Source of the DNA: Sternotherus odoratus
Taxonomy: Eukaryota > Chordata > Testudines > Kinosternidae
NCBI GenBank assembly: GCA_032164245.1
Contig: JAVMKO010000003.1
Coordinates: 133,980,424-134,044,423, forward strand
Length of the DNA stretch: 64,000 nucleotides
Direction of reading: 5' to 3'
Part shown: one piece after another, positions 1 to 12,065 of the stretch
Numbering within the stretch: the stretch's first letter is position 1
Layout of the letters: each line of letters opens with the position of its first letter
Notes under the pieces: model-generated
Databases searched by the model: none
Told to the model about the DNA's origin: nothing
The model's input: the letters and a program-made list of their open reading frames with translations, nothing else
Made by a program: the position numbers and the translations under genes

Positions 1-3000
1 CCTTCCAGTCCCAGTTTGTATGCCGTTGTTATTTCTTAACAAGCTGTGGAGTGTTTTACCTTTTGTTGTGACTGTCTGTGCCATGCTGCATGCATAAAGG
101 TCAGCAGCGAGGAGGAAGGTCTTCAGAGACTAGGAAAATCAAAGGGAGTAGGAGTGTTATACAAGATTATTTATTCTGAGAAAGGCATGTTAAATCTAGC
201 AGTTGCCTTTTATCTGTCATTTGAGCTTTCTGACTGTGAAACATTCCTTGTAGTTCTCCTTTTCTGTGTTGGATCAGAGTTTCTTTATCTGTTACAATAA
301 GACAGGGAACGAGGCTATGGAGACAAAAATGACTTTACAACTTTTCAAGTTAGAGTGTCATTGCTCTGGATTGTTCTCTAATGCTCAGACGAAGTTATAT
401 ATGCATCAGTACAAATCTGGGTAATCATATTTCAATTTCTGGTCTTTATTCTATACTTTCTGCCTTCAAAAGAGATCCAAAGACTAACTTTTTTTAAGGT
501 GCTAATATAAATCATTATATCTTTATTTTCACCCAGGCACTCTGATTCAATTGTCACCGAACATCTACAGCAAATTCTCCAACTTTTATTTCTTTTGTTA
601 TTGGCACATTTTATTAAACAGTCTAATGTGACAACATTCATCGCTCAAGATTATCGAAGTAATAATTTATTGGCTTTGAGTGAAGGGATAGTGTGGTCAG
701 GGGCAACATCATGGAACTCCGGGGCCTCTTACACACTTTGCACCTATGGTTTTTGGAAGACTTGTCAGTAAATCTTTGCTGAAACTCCCTGGGGTGAGGA
801 GATACTGGAAGAAGTTGGACTCCCTGTTCTAATAAACTGCTAATAATGTATATGTTAGATTTAAATATATTTAAATAATTATGCTAAACACACAAATTCC
901 CTTAAAATGTTGATAGGTCCTATTAGGTGCACCAGCACCAGATTTAATTTCACAATGCATTAGGTAATGCAAAATCAGACTGAAATTTACATCATTTGCA
1001 ATTTGTGTGCTATCTTTGAAAGATGAAACCTGTTACCATAGAGATACTTCTGCTCCCAGACTTCTGGTCCACATCTGGCATTTATAAATGCCAAGCACGG
1101 TATAATATGTGATGCAGAAGAGTAAATTCAGATTTAAATCTCTTAGTTTATTTTATGCAAAATGCTTTTTTCATTCCCAATGAAAGCATTGCTATATTTT
1201 CCCATCTATGGAAAAATTACATTTTACATTCATATAGCCTAATGGAATATTAATACAATTACATTTTGATTGAATTGAAATGAGATGTTCCAATAGCCAA
1301 TACAGAAGAAGATCCAGTACTATATAGTGGCATAAATATTGGTACTGTCATGCTATGGAATTTCAGGGGCAGAGATTATTCTTGCTGATGTCAAAGCTGA
1401 AATGTGAGTTGCGCTGAAATTCAAGGGTAAAAATGTCAGCATAGTCAAGTAGATCTAAAAAGAAATGAATTATGAAAGGTGGGCCAGCAATAGCAAATTT
1501 TCTTATAAAGAGAACATCTGAGCATCTGGATATCTTTTTATGCCTTTTCACAAACCTGATATTTTATTTTTCAGGGATAACATATCAGTACTCTCTGTGA
1601 TTTTGCTGTTGTATGCTTTCAAAGAAGCATTTCAGAAGTATGCCTTAAAACAGCAGAATATAGGCTTCTTTAAATCTGCTATATTTTATCTATTTTTATT
1701 TATTTAGATTTATTTTAAGTGTCCCTTAAATCCAAATCTCTGACAGCACATCCACAATATAATAATACCTATATTCATACAAATTAGACCCAATATTCAA
1801 AAGTGAGAAACTTCCAAATCCATTCCTCCCCACTACTCCAAAACTTAGATTATTCCATTAGAGGAGAAATGGGAGAACAGGTAAGCTTTGCAGTGTGACC
1901 CAAGATCCAGTCTCTAGTGGACCAAGAGTCAGAGAGTGTGGAAAGGAAGTCTATTCAAAAAGCAAGGATCCTTCACCAAGAATTCTTTCCCTCATATCTC
2001 TTCCATTTAAATGAGGCAACTAATAGCTCACACACTTCAGTTGACTGGAAATGCTGCAGTATCATACAGAGGACCCATACATGATAAAGCAGCATCTTAA
2101 ACATCATCTGGAAATCCATTGGTAGCCAATACAGAGCATTACGGGAAAATACCAGTTAACAGTTGGGAAACCAAAGTCGATATTAGCTTCAATTTTAAAA
2201 TGTGAAGATATAGCCTCATGTAGAGCATAATGCAATGATCTAACCTTGAGGTGACAAAGGAATGGATCATGTGGGATGGCCCACATATAAAAGAGCAAGA
2301 CAATCTTCTTGCCAAATGATAGAAAACATTCTTGCCAATGACTGTGACTTGCACATCTAGAAACAGCTTAGACCCTAGCCCACACTTCCTCTCAAACAGC
2401 TATTTTATGTAAAAATGCAATTCCCCCTTAACTTACTTATGGTGGCCTTTTGATATATTGAATATTTATTTTACTTGTATTCATCTACTAGGAGAAAATG
2501 TATTATTTTGGCATCAGTAAACAGAGATAGCAATGATTCATCAGTAGTGAAACAGAGAACCAATCAATAAAATTTTTTAACAGGCATACTATCCTGTATT
2601 ATGTTGTCAGCAATTTTACTAACATACATATGCTTCAGGTTTAATGATTTAGAAATAATGATTTGATGATAAGGTATATTGTATATATATTTTTATCCAG
2701 CTGATTTATCAATAGCGAGAGAACAAATTATTGCAACTGCGGTGCCATGATGTGGACTGTGGATAATAAGAGCTAATGTCATGAACTGTATGCTGCCTCT
2801 TGATGACAAATAGGCCATTTGCTCAATCTAACAAGACATGTCACAGTTTGACTCTCCTATAATCATGGTGTTTAATAAGTGAAGCATATTTCCTTTGACA
2901 AACAGACCTGCCAAGACAGGTTAGATTATCAAATCACCAAAAAGATGCTAATGAAAGGTATTTTTGTGCTTAAATTGTATAGGCTAGCTCTTGCAAACCT

Positions 3001-5406
3001 AACTGAAGTGAATATTTCTTTTTCACACAAATAAGAGATTGCAGAATCCAGATCTGCATTAATTGTGCTAACGGATTTAATTCATAATTAGAATGGGGGC
3101 AAAGGAGTGTGCTCTTTTGCTTTTACAATGTTCTCAATTTTTAAATAAGAAATTACAGGATACAGTTCCAGTCCATAAAATTAGTGACAATAAAATTACC
3201 TACATCTAAGGACAGGTAGAGCACACTTTACAGAGCATGAAGCTGACTGAGAAAAACTAATGTAGGCTATTTTTGGTAAATTAATACAAACACCTCATAT
3301 ATATTGAGACCTCACCCTTTCAAGTATCAAAGGTACAGATTAATGGACCACTAAAATATGCTCAGTTATATTATATTATTTCGTTTTGTTTTCCATCTCT
3401 TTATGTTCTACAAAATTTGTATTTTAATGAGACTACAGTACAGCTGTACATCTTAAAATTAATTCTTCCTTAAAAAGAGTCTGGTTTCTACCATCCCATT
3501 ATGAAAAGAAAATGCGTAAGGTGACGCATGGTGGGGTTTTTGTTTTGTTTGTTGTTTTAAATTCTCTATCATCATGAAAACAGTTACTCCTGAATTAACA
3601 GAGAGGCAGGTTTTCCTGATTGCTTCGAGGGTGATGTAGAATTGACAGTGGCATATGAACAAAGTGATTTATAGGATGATAGACTATGATTTAAGGAGGG
3701 CTCCCTTCAGCAAAATGAATGAGAAAAATGAGGTATGGAACTGTGGACAGGATAAGATGAATTATTTAGAAGAGTAAACTATATAGAGCCCATTCTTTCA
3801 TTCTTTTTACACCCAGGGATCACTCTGACAACAAAGAATACAGGATTGGGTTTGTATTGGGTGCTAGTTTCCACAGCATTTTGGGCTCCATCCTGTGAGT
3901 TGAGAAGGCTTCTTATTGGAGATGTTAAGTATCTTGTAGGGATTTTTAAAACCAGTTTGAACATGTGGGTGAATCTTGGCTTCATTGAAGTCGTGGACTT
4001 CATTTGGGCCAGGATTTTATCCCTGAAACTTTTACATTCTCCTAGAAAAACTTGTAGACTAATTTCAGCCTGTTGCTATGTAAATGTGTTTGGAGACAAG
4101 AAAGTATGAGAATACAGTATGTACAGGGCAAGAGGAAGGACGAGAATTTAGGGCTAATCCTAATCTCATGCACAAATGTATGGGAATAACCATCTGATTT
4201 GCAAATGAAGGAAGGCACAGATCAGAGAAAATGGGTGTAATGAGAAAGAAAAGAAGACACAGCCAACCAGAAGCCTGCAGGCACAAATGCAGCTACCCAA
4301 CAGAAGCATAGCACAGCTGCAATAGCTGTGAGCAGTATATTCCTTGGGTATGCAACACGAACTAGCACTCTGCATCAAGTTGGATCACCCAGTTACGCTA
4401 TTTTGCCATGTGCTGGTAGGATTACCTTTGAGAAGGATGCATCTACTGGATCATCTAGGTATACACTTCTGCTCATATTGGATGGACTTTTTGGCCTTTA
4501 CTTGAGAAAGCTTACTTTGAGATGATTTGCAAAGAGGGAAAGGGTCTCAAATATGTTAGGTGTGAGGGAAAGAAAAGTGTGTGTCTGTTTGTATGTATGT
4601 GGGTATGTCTCTCTTTGTCCCCAACAGAACTTGAAAAAAGATTTAATTCAGAGGGGCCTAATTCTCCCCTTGCTTTTACCAATTTTTCCACTAACGTAAT
4701 GGTATTGTCATTAGCAGAGTTATTCCTGATCTATGCCAGTATAAGTGAGAAAGGAATCGAGTCTCTGATATTTATTTATTTTTATATTTTACTATTTCTA
4801 TTCCTCAAATGACATATTTCTGATACATCCCTATTTCAACTTAAGTGAAAACTCTAGCCCTAACTGATAAAGCATCTGTAAATAAGTAAAGGCCAGATCC
4901 CCAACTTCCAATGAGGGCAATAGGAATTTAGGGTTCTCAGCACCTTGCAGGATTAGGCCTTATGATAAATAATTTCATATCAAGGCTGGTGCTCTCATAC
5001 CAAGGTTTCAGAGGTGGTTTAAAACAGCAATACTCCTAACAGAATATAAGAAGAAATATCTAACTCGTGTTCTGTTTTGTGAGGTTCAGGTTTACTAACT
5101 ATCGATATTGGTTGTTTCTGATTGCTAACATTCTGCTGCTATAAATGATCAAATAAAATTAATGTGACTATAATTTGTTGCTGTCCATTGTTCTTTGGCA
5201 AAATGGTACAACCATATTCTCAGTATATATGTAGAAGTGTTAAATGATGTAAACATACACAGAAACCAGTTTCTTTACCTAATGAAAGGTTCCAGTTTAT
5301 GTTCTGGACATGCCACAGAGCTCATCATTTTTGTAAAGGCTGAGCATAAATCATGTCTCTTTTCCTGACATCTCATTCCCCCAGTTTTCCCCTTACACAG
5401 TCTTTT
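1..5406. other. Gene-free AT-rich stretch
   Basis: No exon, RNA gene or element with readable boundaries was recognised. All ORFs here are under 100 codons, lack family motifs and occur on both strands, as expected by chance in AT-rich DNA. Short phrases around 4.6-5.0 kb read like eroded old repeats, but I cannot define ends. Confidence 0.55.
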
Positions 5407-5830
5407 AGAATAATAGAATAATAGCATATCAGGGTTGGAGGAGACCTCAGGAGGCTATCTAGTTCTTTGACGGAATCAAAGTCTGCTTTTCTGAAGTCCA
5501 GGGTCTGTATTCTGCTGCTCTCCTTTCTTTCTTGTGTCAGAATCCTGAACTCAATGATCTCATGGGGGGTCACTTGCTCCCAGGTTCCCATCCACTTTTG
5601 CTTCCCCTACTATTTCTTCCCTGTTTGTGAGCAGCAGGTCAAGAAGAGTTCTGTCTAGTTGGTTCCTCCAGCACTTGCACCAGGAAATTGTCCCCTACAC
5701 TTTCCAAAAACTTCCTGGATTGTCTGTGCACCGCTATATTGCTTTCCCAGCAGATATCGGGTTGATTGAAGTAGCCCACATTTATCATGATGATATGATT
5801 CTGATATGGTTTGTACAAAGTGTTTTGTGA
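5407..5830 (-). mobile_element. CR1-type LINE 3' end, antisense
   Basis: The plus strand opens with an ATAGAATAATAG-like motif, then a G-rich phrase meaning 'ggttggaggagacctcaggagg'-type sequence. This is the reverse complement of the CR1 3' terminus, which ends in short ATTCTATG-like repeats. The rest is colinear with LINE 3' sequence read on the minus strand. No open frame is preserved. Typical CR1 copies are 5'-truncated, as here. The exact upstream boundary is uncertain. Confidence 0.65.
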
Positions 5831-5889
5831 GGTACCACTCTAAAAGTCTTGATCTGTTGAACATTAATCCTATGTTGGATTGTCTGTGC

Positions 5890-6600
5890 TGTCCTTGTAT
5901 GTAAAGTTATGAAATTTTGCTATGAGCATGTTGCTGAAATATGTTATTAGGTTGAAAACACCCACAACCAGATTTTCAATGGAGAAGCCAGACAGTGTGG
6001 ATGACCCATTAAGGGGAACCCTCTGTACCCAGGACTATCACAGGATCTCTATACAATGAATTCTTCTCAGAGGGAGCATGTAGACAAAGGACACTGCTTG
6101 ACTCACGTCATAGCAAAAGATCTTCCCAGCTTTGATCTGTATGCTTACTACTTATAATCACTTAAAATCTATCTTTCAGCAGTTAATAAATCTGTTTTAT
6201 ATTTTAACTAAAGTTTTTTTGCTTGAAGTTCTTGGGAAATCTGCTCAAGAACAAGAACTGGTGCATGCCCCCCCCCCCCACACTGAGGGAGAGGCAGACT
6301 GGGTAATAAACTTACACTGGTCAGGTTTCTGACCAGGGCAAGATCGTATAAGTCTGGGGTCCTAGACTGGGGAGCTACGAGGAACTGGCTGGAGCCTCCC
6401 TATTGTTGGTTCATGAGTGACTGGAGAAAGCATTCATGTAACTCAGTTGGGTGTATCCCTGCCCATAGATGTTGGTACAAGTGCAGTACCTGGAAGGGTT
6501 GCAGCTTACCACAGCATCACAGTGTGAGAGGGAATCCAGACAGAGAGCTCAGCGTTACCCCAGTTCCAGGTTGCACCCAGGAGAACCCGTCGCACCAGTC
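5890..6600 (+). mobile_element. LTR-like repeat, probably solo LTR
   Basis: The segment holds an AATAAA hexamer near 6186 and a T-rich tract after it, followed by a 12-C run (6268-6279) and a GC-richer 3' part. That layout resembles an LTR with a polyadenylation region. I could not find matching TG/CA ends with a target duplication, so the class and boundaries are inference. Confidence 0.35.
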
Positions 6601-8470
6601 TTACAAGTCTACCTCAGCATTTCCCTGACAGGAATTGCCATTGCTTCAAAACACATCATGGAATCGTGGAGTAAACAACAAATTCATAATCAGTACAACT
6701 AGAGAGAATGTTCTGCAAATATCAGTATTAATAAAAGAAAAGTAATGTGTTTAGTTTTGTTACGGCTCCCAACAGAGTATATCCATTATTCATTTCCAAC
6801 TGCATTTAGAATTTAAGACAAGAGGGAATAGAAATATTTCTCTCTTGAATTTATTAGATACTTTTTAGTCTCCGTGAACATTCATAACAAAAAATTGTTA
6901 TGCAAGATGCTGATAGTACCTTCTGGGAGTTTTTCATATAAGATGTATTTTATTCTATTAGCAGCATTATAATAAGCATATAACAGCTTCATATAGAAAA
7001 AGTGATTTAAATTCCAACAGAATATATAACACCTCTTTGAAGAAAAATTTTAAGCTGAGTATCACAAAATTCAGAAGTTTCTCTTCCCTGCTCCCTGAGT
7101 CTTTTTTAAAAAAACCTCAGTACTCATGCCTGCTAAATCAGTTTAAGAAAGGACTACATTTAGCTTGACTAAGAGCTGAGGAAAATAGAATATGCAGAAT
7201 TATAAATAATTCAGAACAAAGCTGGGAGCTTCATTTACCAATTTAAGGTGAGATGCACGCACATAATTTTTACCACACTTTCTTTCTCAGAAATTAAAGT
7301 TGTTAGACAAGCTACTCTGTACTGATGTGGTTCAACATTTCAGCATGAAGTCTTTAAGAAGCATGAAAACTATTTACAGGATCACAACTGGCTTAATTAG
7401 TGTCAAGGTGTGATGCCTGCCTACTACCCTAGCAACCTGTTCTGATTGACTAACTGTGTCACCCCTGCTTCCCAGGTCACCTGCCTGGTGATGCACAATG
7501 ACTGCCCTGTTCCAGTGTCTTATGTCCTCTTCTACTGCCTTGTTCTTACAGCTACTGTACCCAGTGAATTAAGAAATTTCTTCCAAAATGCACCATTTCT
7601 TTCTTTCCTCCTGATGGGTCTAGAGCGTGGACCCCTGCAACAACTTCGCTAACACAACAGACACGTTTTACCACCATATTTACAGGCAGTAGCTTGCGGT
7701 GTGGAGTTTTTTCCAGATTTACATTGGTATAACAGAGAGCAGAATTTGACCCAATATTGCTGTGTATGTTTCCATGCATGAAGAGCTAAACATACTTCCT
7801 GTTTATAATGATTCATTTTAGATTAGGTAAAACAATAAGAAATTAATCATCAACATGCAAGGCCCAGTATGTTAGTCTCCTTGGCAGCAGTAGCTCTGAT
7901 AACAAAATGGTCCTGCATGCAGGCAGAGTTCTTAGAGATTTTTAAGTTCTAGGACACAGTAAACCAAGACATAACATTTTCAAAACCCATTCACCAGAGG
8001 TAACTTTTACCCACTTGTACAGAATTCATGTTAAAAGCAGCAGCATAAGCATAATGTAACTAATTCTGGCACATGATCTCTCTCACAGATGCACAGTGTT
8101 AAAGAAATGTTTTAAAAAATCATAAATAAATAAATAGCTAAGGATTATAGAATCTGATTGCAGCAATTTGCAGTAATGTAAAAATAAATAAAGGGAGCTA
8201 TGTAGTCTCTCCTGGCTCATTAGGCCTTTGTGCTAATTGTTTCCTGTAGGTTATTCAACAATAAAACATTTCCTTAGGAAATATCCTGGGCCTAATCCTG
8301 AACACATTTGTCCACATGCATGATTTATGCACATGGGCCTTTCCCATGAGTTCAGCAGCATTGCTTATCTTTGTAAAGTTAAGTATGTCCCTAAGTGTTC
8401 ACAGCATCAAGGCTTAAGATTGTAATGAAGGAGACGCTTTGAAAATGTGGCCCTGGTTTTCCTGTACTTG
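6601..8470. other. Gene-free stretch
   Basis: Nothing with a clear identity. The 68- and 75-codon ORFs near 7.4-7.8 kb lie on opposite strands and show no domain. An eroded 'cctaatcctgaacac' phrase at about 8287-8410, with partial dyad symmetry, may be part of an old MITE. Confidence 0.5.
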
Positions 8471-8471
8471 C

Positions 8472-8491
8472 TTTTTTTTTTTTTTTTTTTT
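8472..8491. repeat. T20 homopolymer (retrocopy tail)
   Basis: Uninterrupted run of 20 T on the plus strand, interpreted as the poly-A tail of the minus-strand retrocopy. Confidence 0.9.
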
Positions 8492-9185
8492 GACAGTTTA
8501 TTCCTATTTCAGATGAAACAGTTAAAAATAATAATACCAAGGTGCATCTATGCAAGCAAAAACTTGTAACGATACACTAATGGCAAAAATTCATTATACA
8601 AGGGAAGCAGCTACGGATGTTTTAAGAAGTAAATGATAAAAGGTACAAAGGGCTTCGCTCAGAAAAGGAGGGTACAGTCAGAGGTCTGTGATCAATGACT
8701 GGTAAAAAGCTGATCAAACTTTTAAAGGAATCATTTTAACAAGAAAAGCCTTGTGCTTGTTGTGGTGGGTGCAGTGATGAAAAATTCAGAAAGCACATTT
8801 CATTCCAGTATGATTCAAATACATGTTTTTATTTTCATCAGAATGTCCCAACACTCTATATGACTTATTTCCTCTGTTGACATTCGGCTAATCGGTGTTT
8901 TGCTGATGATTTTAACTACTTAACCGAAAGCACCATTATTTTCCCCTTAGCTAAGTAAGTAGATAGAACCCATAACTACTCACCGCATAGCATTTAGTCA
9001 TGACAAAACAATAAAAAAATCCATAACTGTCCTGCCTATATGTGTCTGGGGAAGGATTATTAAACGATGAACCTGGGAAACTATTATTTGCCCCCGGTAA
9101 TGATGGGGGGAAATGCAAGTGTGAAATGAGTAGTAACAGACACAGCACACAATAAATATAAAAATACTCCTGGTCTTTCAAAATC
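8472..9185 (-). pseudogene. Poly-A-tailed retrocopy of an mRNA 3' region
   Basis: On the minus strand the segment ends in an AATAAA signal about 10 bases before a run of 20 A (plus-strand T at 8472-8491). A genomic poly-A directly after a correctly spaced signal is the hallmark of reverse-transcribed mRNA. About 700 bases upstream look like 3' UTR: AT-rich, no coding frame. The source gene was not recognised. A weak candidate target duplication starts with 'gccctgg' near 8450 and again near 9186. The alternative is a LINE with an A tail, but no LINE motif is visible. Confidence 0.55.
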
Positions 9186-9232
9186 TGCCCTGGATTTTTT
9201 TATGCCCACGGGGAATTAAGATTTAACTAGTG

Positions 9233-9561
9233 CAAAGGTCGGAAACCTTCAGCACACAGCCCATCTGCTGGTGGGCCGTGGGACATTTTGTTTACATTGA
9301 CCACCCGCAGGTATGGCTCCCTGTAGCTCCCAGGGGCTGTGGTTCACCATTCTGGGCCACTGGGAGCAGCGGGAAGTGGTGGCCAGCACGTTCCTGCAGC
9401 CCAAGCCACTTCCCACAGCTCCCATTGGCCAAGAGCGGTAAACCGCAGCCACCTGGAGCTGCCGGGGGCAGTGCCTGCGGACAGTCAACGTAAACAAAAT
9501 GTCTTGTGGCCCACCAGCAGGTTACCCTGATGAACCATGTGCCGATGGTTGCTAATCCCTG
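9233..9561. mobile_element. Non-autonomous hAT element (329 bp)
   Basis: Perfect 8-bp target duplication AACTAGTG lies at 9225-9232 and 9562-9569. Imperfect terminal inverted repeats follow the hAT pattern: the left end reads CAAAGGTCGGAAACC and the right end, reversed, reads CAGGGATTAGCAACC. The interior is GC-rich with a large imperfect dyad around 9350-9430 (tgggagc/gctccca, gggaagtgg/ccacttccc). There is no transposase, so it must have moved with enzyme supplied in trans. The ORFs here are by-products of the GC-rich palindrome. Confidence 0.9.
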
Positions 9562-9624
9562 AACTAGTGGGTAAAATTTTCAAACACACCACCTTCCTTG
9601 TGGTCCACCAAAGATGCCCTCATA

Positions 9625-10648
9625 AAGGTTTACAACTCCTGGCTGTCACCTCTCTTGGGCAAAGACCTGTGTCTGTCTCCCTCCTGACTGGTGTTTTTCC
9701 AAGTTCCACAGCACCCTCCCACACTCTGATATTCCCAATAAGCCATACTGCCTAAAGTGCCAGTGTCTATACTTTGCTTTATCTCCATAGGCTATGCCCA
9801 ATATATTGTTACCATAGAGATTATAACCAAGCACATTTATTCTTAAGGTAAAAGCATTACAGAGAAAACATTCAAAATAAACAACAACAAAAAGAATCTA
9901 CCCACATGCTAAAAAGCTTACCAGCAGTCACCCCAACTCCAAATACAGGCTCTGGTAGGTGTCAGTCCTTCAAAATCCCAAACTAGATTTTCTCCATAGT
10001 TACACGTTCATAACTGTCTTAGAGTCAAAGAGTCCTGTGGCATCTTAAAGACTAACTAAAGTATTGAAGCATAAGCTTTCGTGGGCTAATACCCACTTCG
10101 TCGGATGCATGCAGTGGAAGTGCATGCATCTGACGAAGTGGGTATTAGCCCATGAAAGCTTATGCTTCAATACTTTAGTTAGTCTTTAAGGTGCCACGGG
10201 ACTCTTTGTCACTTCTGCTATTCCAGACTAACACGGCTACCTCTCTGATTGTCTTAGAGTCAGAACCAGAATCCAGGCTGCGCAGAGCTGCAGTTTCTTT
10301 ATACAGCTTGGGACTTTGTTGATTACCTGTTACCGAAGGCCAAGATCAGACAAAAACTTTCTCCTTAGGGAGTAGCTTCAAAAGGCTGGGTTTTTCCACA
10401 ACAAGGATTGGGTAATTATCTCCCTATGGCATCCCCAGGAAATCCACTTAAAACTTATTCTCCCCAAAGGCCATACTTGTCTGGCACATTTTCAGTATAG
10501 TTTTTTGAACTTCTGGTGATTATATTGGTCACAGCTCTGCACCCCCCTCTCTCTGAGAGGTTATGTACAATTCAAGCCTAAAATAATACATACACTTAAT
10601 ACAAAAAGGTTTTTCAAGGCTATTGCTGGAAACTGACAGATCTGTCAC
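9625..10648 (-). mobile_element. LTR-like repeat, antisense (copy 1)
   Basis: This segment is colinear with 57878-58668. Shared blocks include 'gtcacctct', 'acctgtgtct', 'ttttccag/ttttccaa' near the left, 'aaagcattacagag' in the middle, and 'gtagcttcaaa' further right. Both end in a short segment finishing 'ctgtcaca' or similar, which on the minus strand is a TGTGACAG start typical of an LTR. It is interrupted by the fold-back element at 10027-10249. The far boundary and any target duplication were not found. Confidence 0.5.
10027..10249 (-). mobile_element. Fold-back (snap-back) repeat, copy 1
   Basis: Two arms of about 85 bp (about 10028-10113 and 10121-10208) are inverted with about four mismatches around a short loop. 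A one-sided tail (10209-10248) follows, which on the minus strand begins tcagagaggtagccgtg. A 13-bp duplication TGTCTTAGAGTCA flanks the unit (10015-10027 and 10250-10262). A duplication this long fits target-primed retrotransposition better than cut-and-paste transposition. It sits inside the antisense LTR-like repeat, so it is younger than that repeat. Family name not asserted. Confidence 0.8.
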
Positions 10649-12028
10649 ACACCCCTAAGTGATTTAGGATTTTAAATCCCACTGACTTTCAAGTTGCTTA
10701 ATTACTTTTGAAAAATTTGCCCAGTATTTCTAACACCAGTGGCCTCAAGAAAAAACTGACTCAGAACCTATTGACTCCCAGTATACCACTTGCTGAAGCA
10801 CCATAGATGGCAATCTCCTCACCAGTTCCATAAAAGGGATGAATAATAAAGCTGAACAGCATGAATATTCCTGAGCTGGAAATGCAGCTGCCTTGGGCTG
10901 CAATTGCAGACATTTAGGTGTTGACACCCTTCTAGGTCTAGTAGAGAAGGCAAAGTCAAACGTGAAGCTGCCCCGATCAGCTTCTTCCAACATGGCCTGC
11001 TTAGTACAGAAGGGGTTGGTTTCTGAACCACTGAGTCCTCAGTTCTTCCATCTACCAACACCGATAGAAGAGTGAAGGAGAAAAGAGAAATTTGTCCTTG
11101 CTTGCCTCTTCTAGGAGGGCAGGACAAAGATGAGCTGAATCCCCTTCCCTGTAGCCAGTGGGAGGAAGAATGAACGACACGTGTGTAGGGAAGTGACGAA
11201 AAAGAGTAAACCTGGTGTTGCAACCCTAAGCTCCATAGATAGCTTAAGGAAAGAGACAGTCACAGAGTTGCACATTCTCCTCAGAGGGATCAGGGCTCAA
11301 AGACAGCACTGGTGCTTCTACCCTGATTTTATGAAAGGAGTAAGAAGGATAAGAGTGATCAGATAGGCCTGGGAGCAGAGGGAAAGAGAGAGGGTCCGAT
11401 TCTTGCAATATTCAGATTTGGGATGACCATCCTGCAAATATTAGGACATAATTCATTCCCTACTATACCCTCAATAATACAAACATCATCCAAATCTACA
11501 TAGCGGCCTAACATGCACAACTATGTTTTGCTTAGGAGATCACAGTTCAAGATTAATCACACAGCTGCAGTTCTTGTGCTGGTTTAGGTATTTGGGACAT
11601 CATAGATTGCCAGGAAAATATGGACTCTTGACTGCAGCAGGTCTTGGCAGGTAACTGAATACAATGGACATGATCCTACAGGACTGAGCTCAGACTGATT
11701 TGTACATATTTTTGTTTTAAGGTGCAAATTGATGTAATTTTTAAGTCTGCAAATCTACATGGTGGTACTAATTCAGACTCTTAAAAGATTTTAAATATTT
11801 TTCAGTTCACATTTAACAAGGCTGCTTTAGCATGTTAAGGAGAGTGAAACATCCATGTACATTAAGAATTAATTTAGAAAAAATTCTTTATTTTACTTAA
11901 GTATAAACTACTGGCTATATATGTGCAAGTGTTATCTGTTTTGCATGGTTGTGAAGACGGCTTGCTATTTATTTTAACTGATTTGCCCAAACTGTGGGAC
12001 ATTTTTCAATATCCAAGATTTTTTATAG

Positions 12029-12030
<2 letters not shown>
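10649..12030. other. Gene-free stretch
   Basis: No feature recognised. The 134-codon minus ORF (10819-11223) lacks any domain or signal peptide and overlaps ORFs on both strands, so I do not call it a gene. Confidence 0.5.

Positions 12031-12059
<29 letters not shown>
12031..12059. repeat. (GA)n microsatellite
   Basis: About 14 uninterrupted GA units followed by a purine-rich GGGAGGGAAGG stretch to about 12082. The repeat creates a chance arginine/glutamate ORF on the plus strand. Confidence 0.95.

Positions 12060-12065
<6 letters not shown>

Noticed and set aside
8951..9181. 76-codon minus-strand ORF as part of a gene
   Set aside because: It lies in AT-rich 3' UTR-like sequence of a retrocopy and has no recognisable domain.
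10027..10249. Fold-back repeat read as an ordinary MITE
   Set aside because: The flanking duplication is 13 bp (14 bp in copy 2), too long for common cut-and-paste superfamilies, and a tail exists on one side only.
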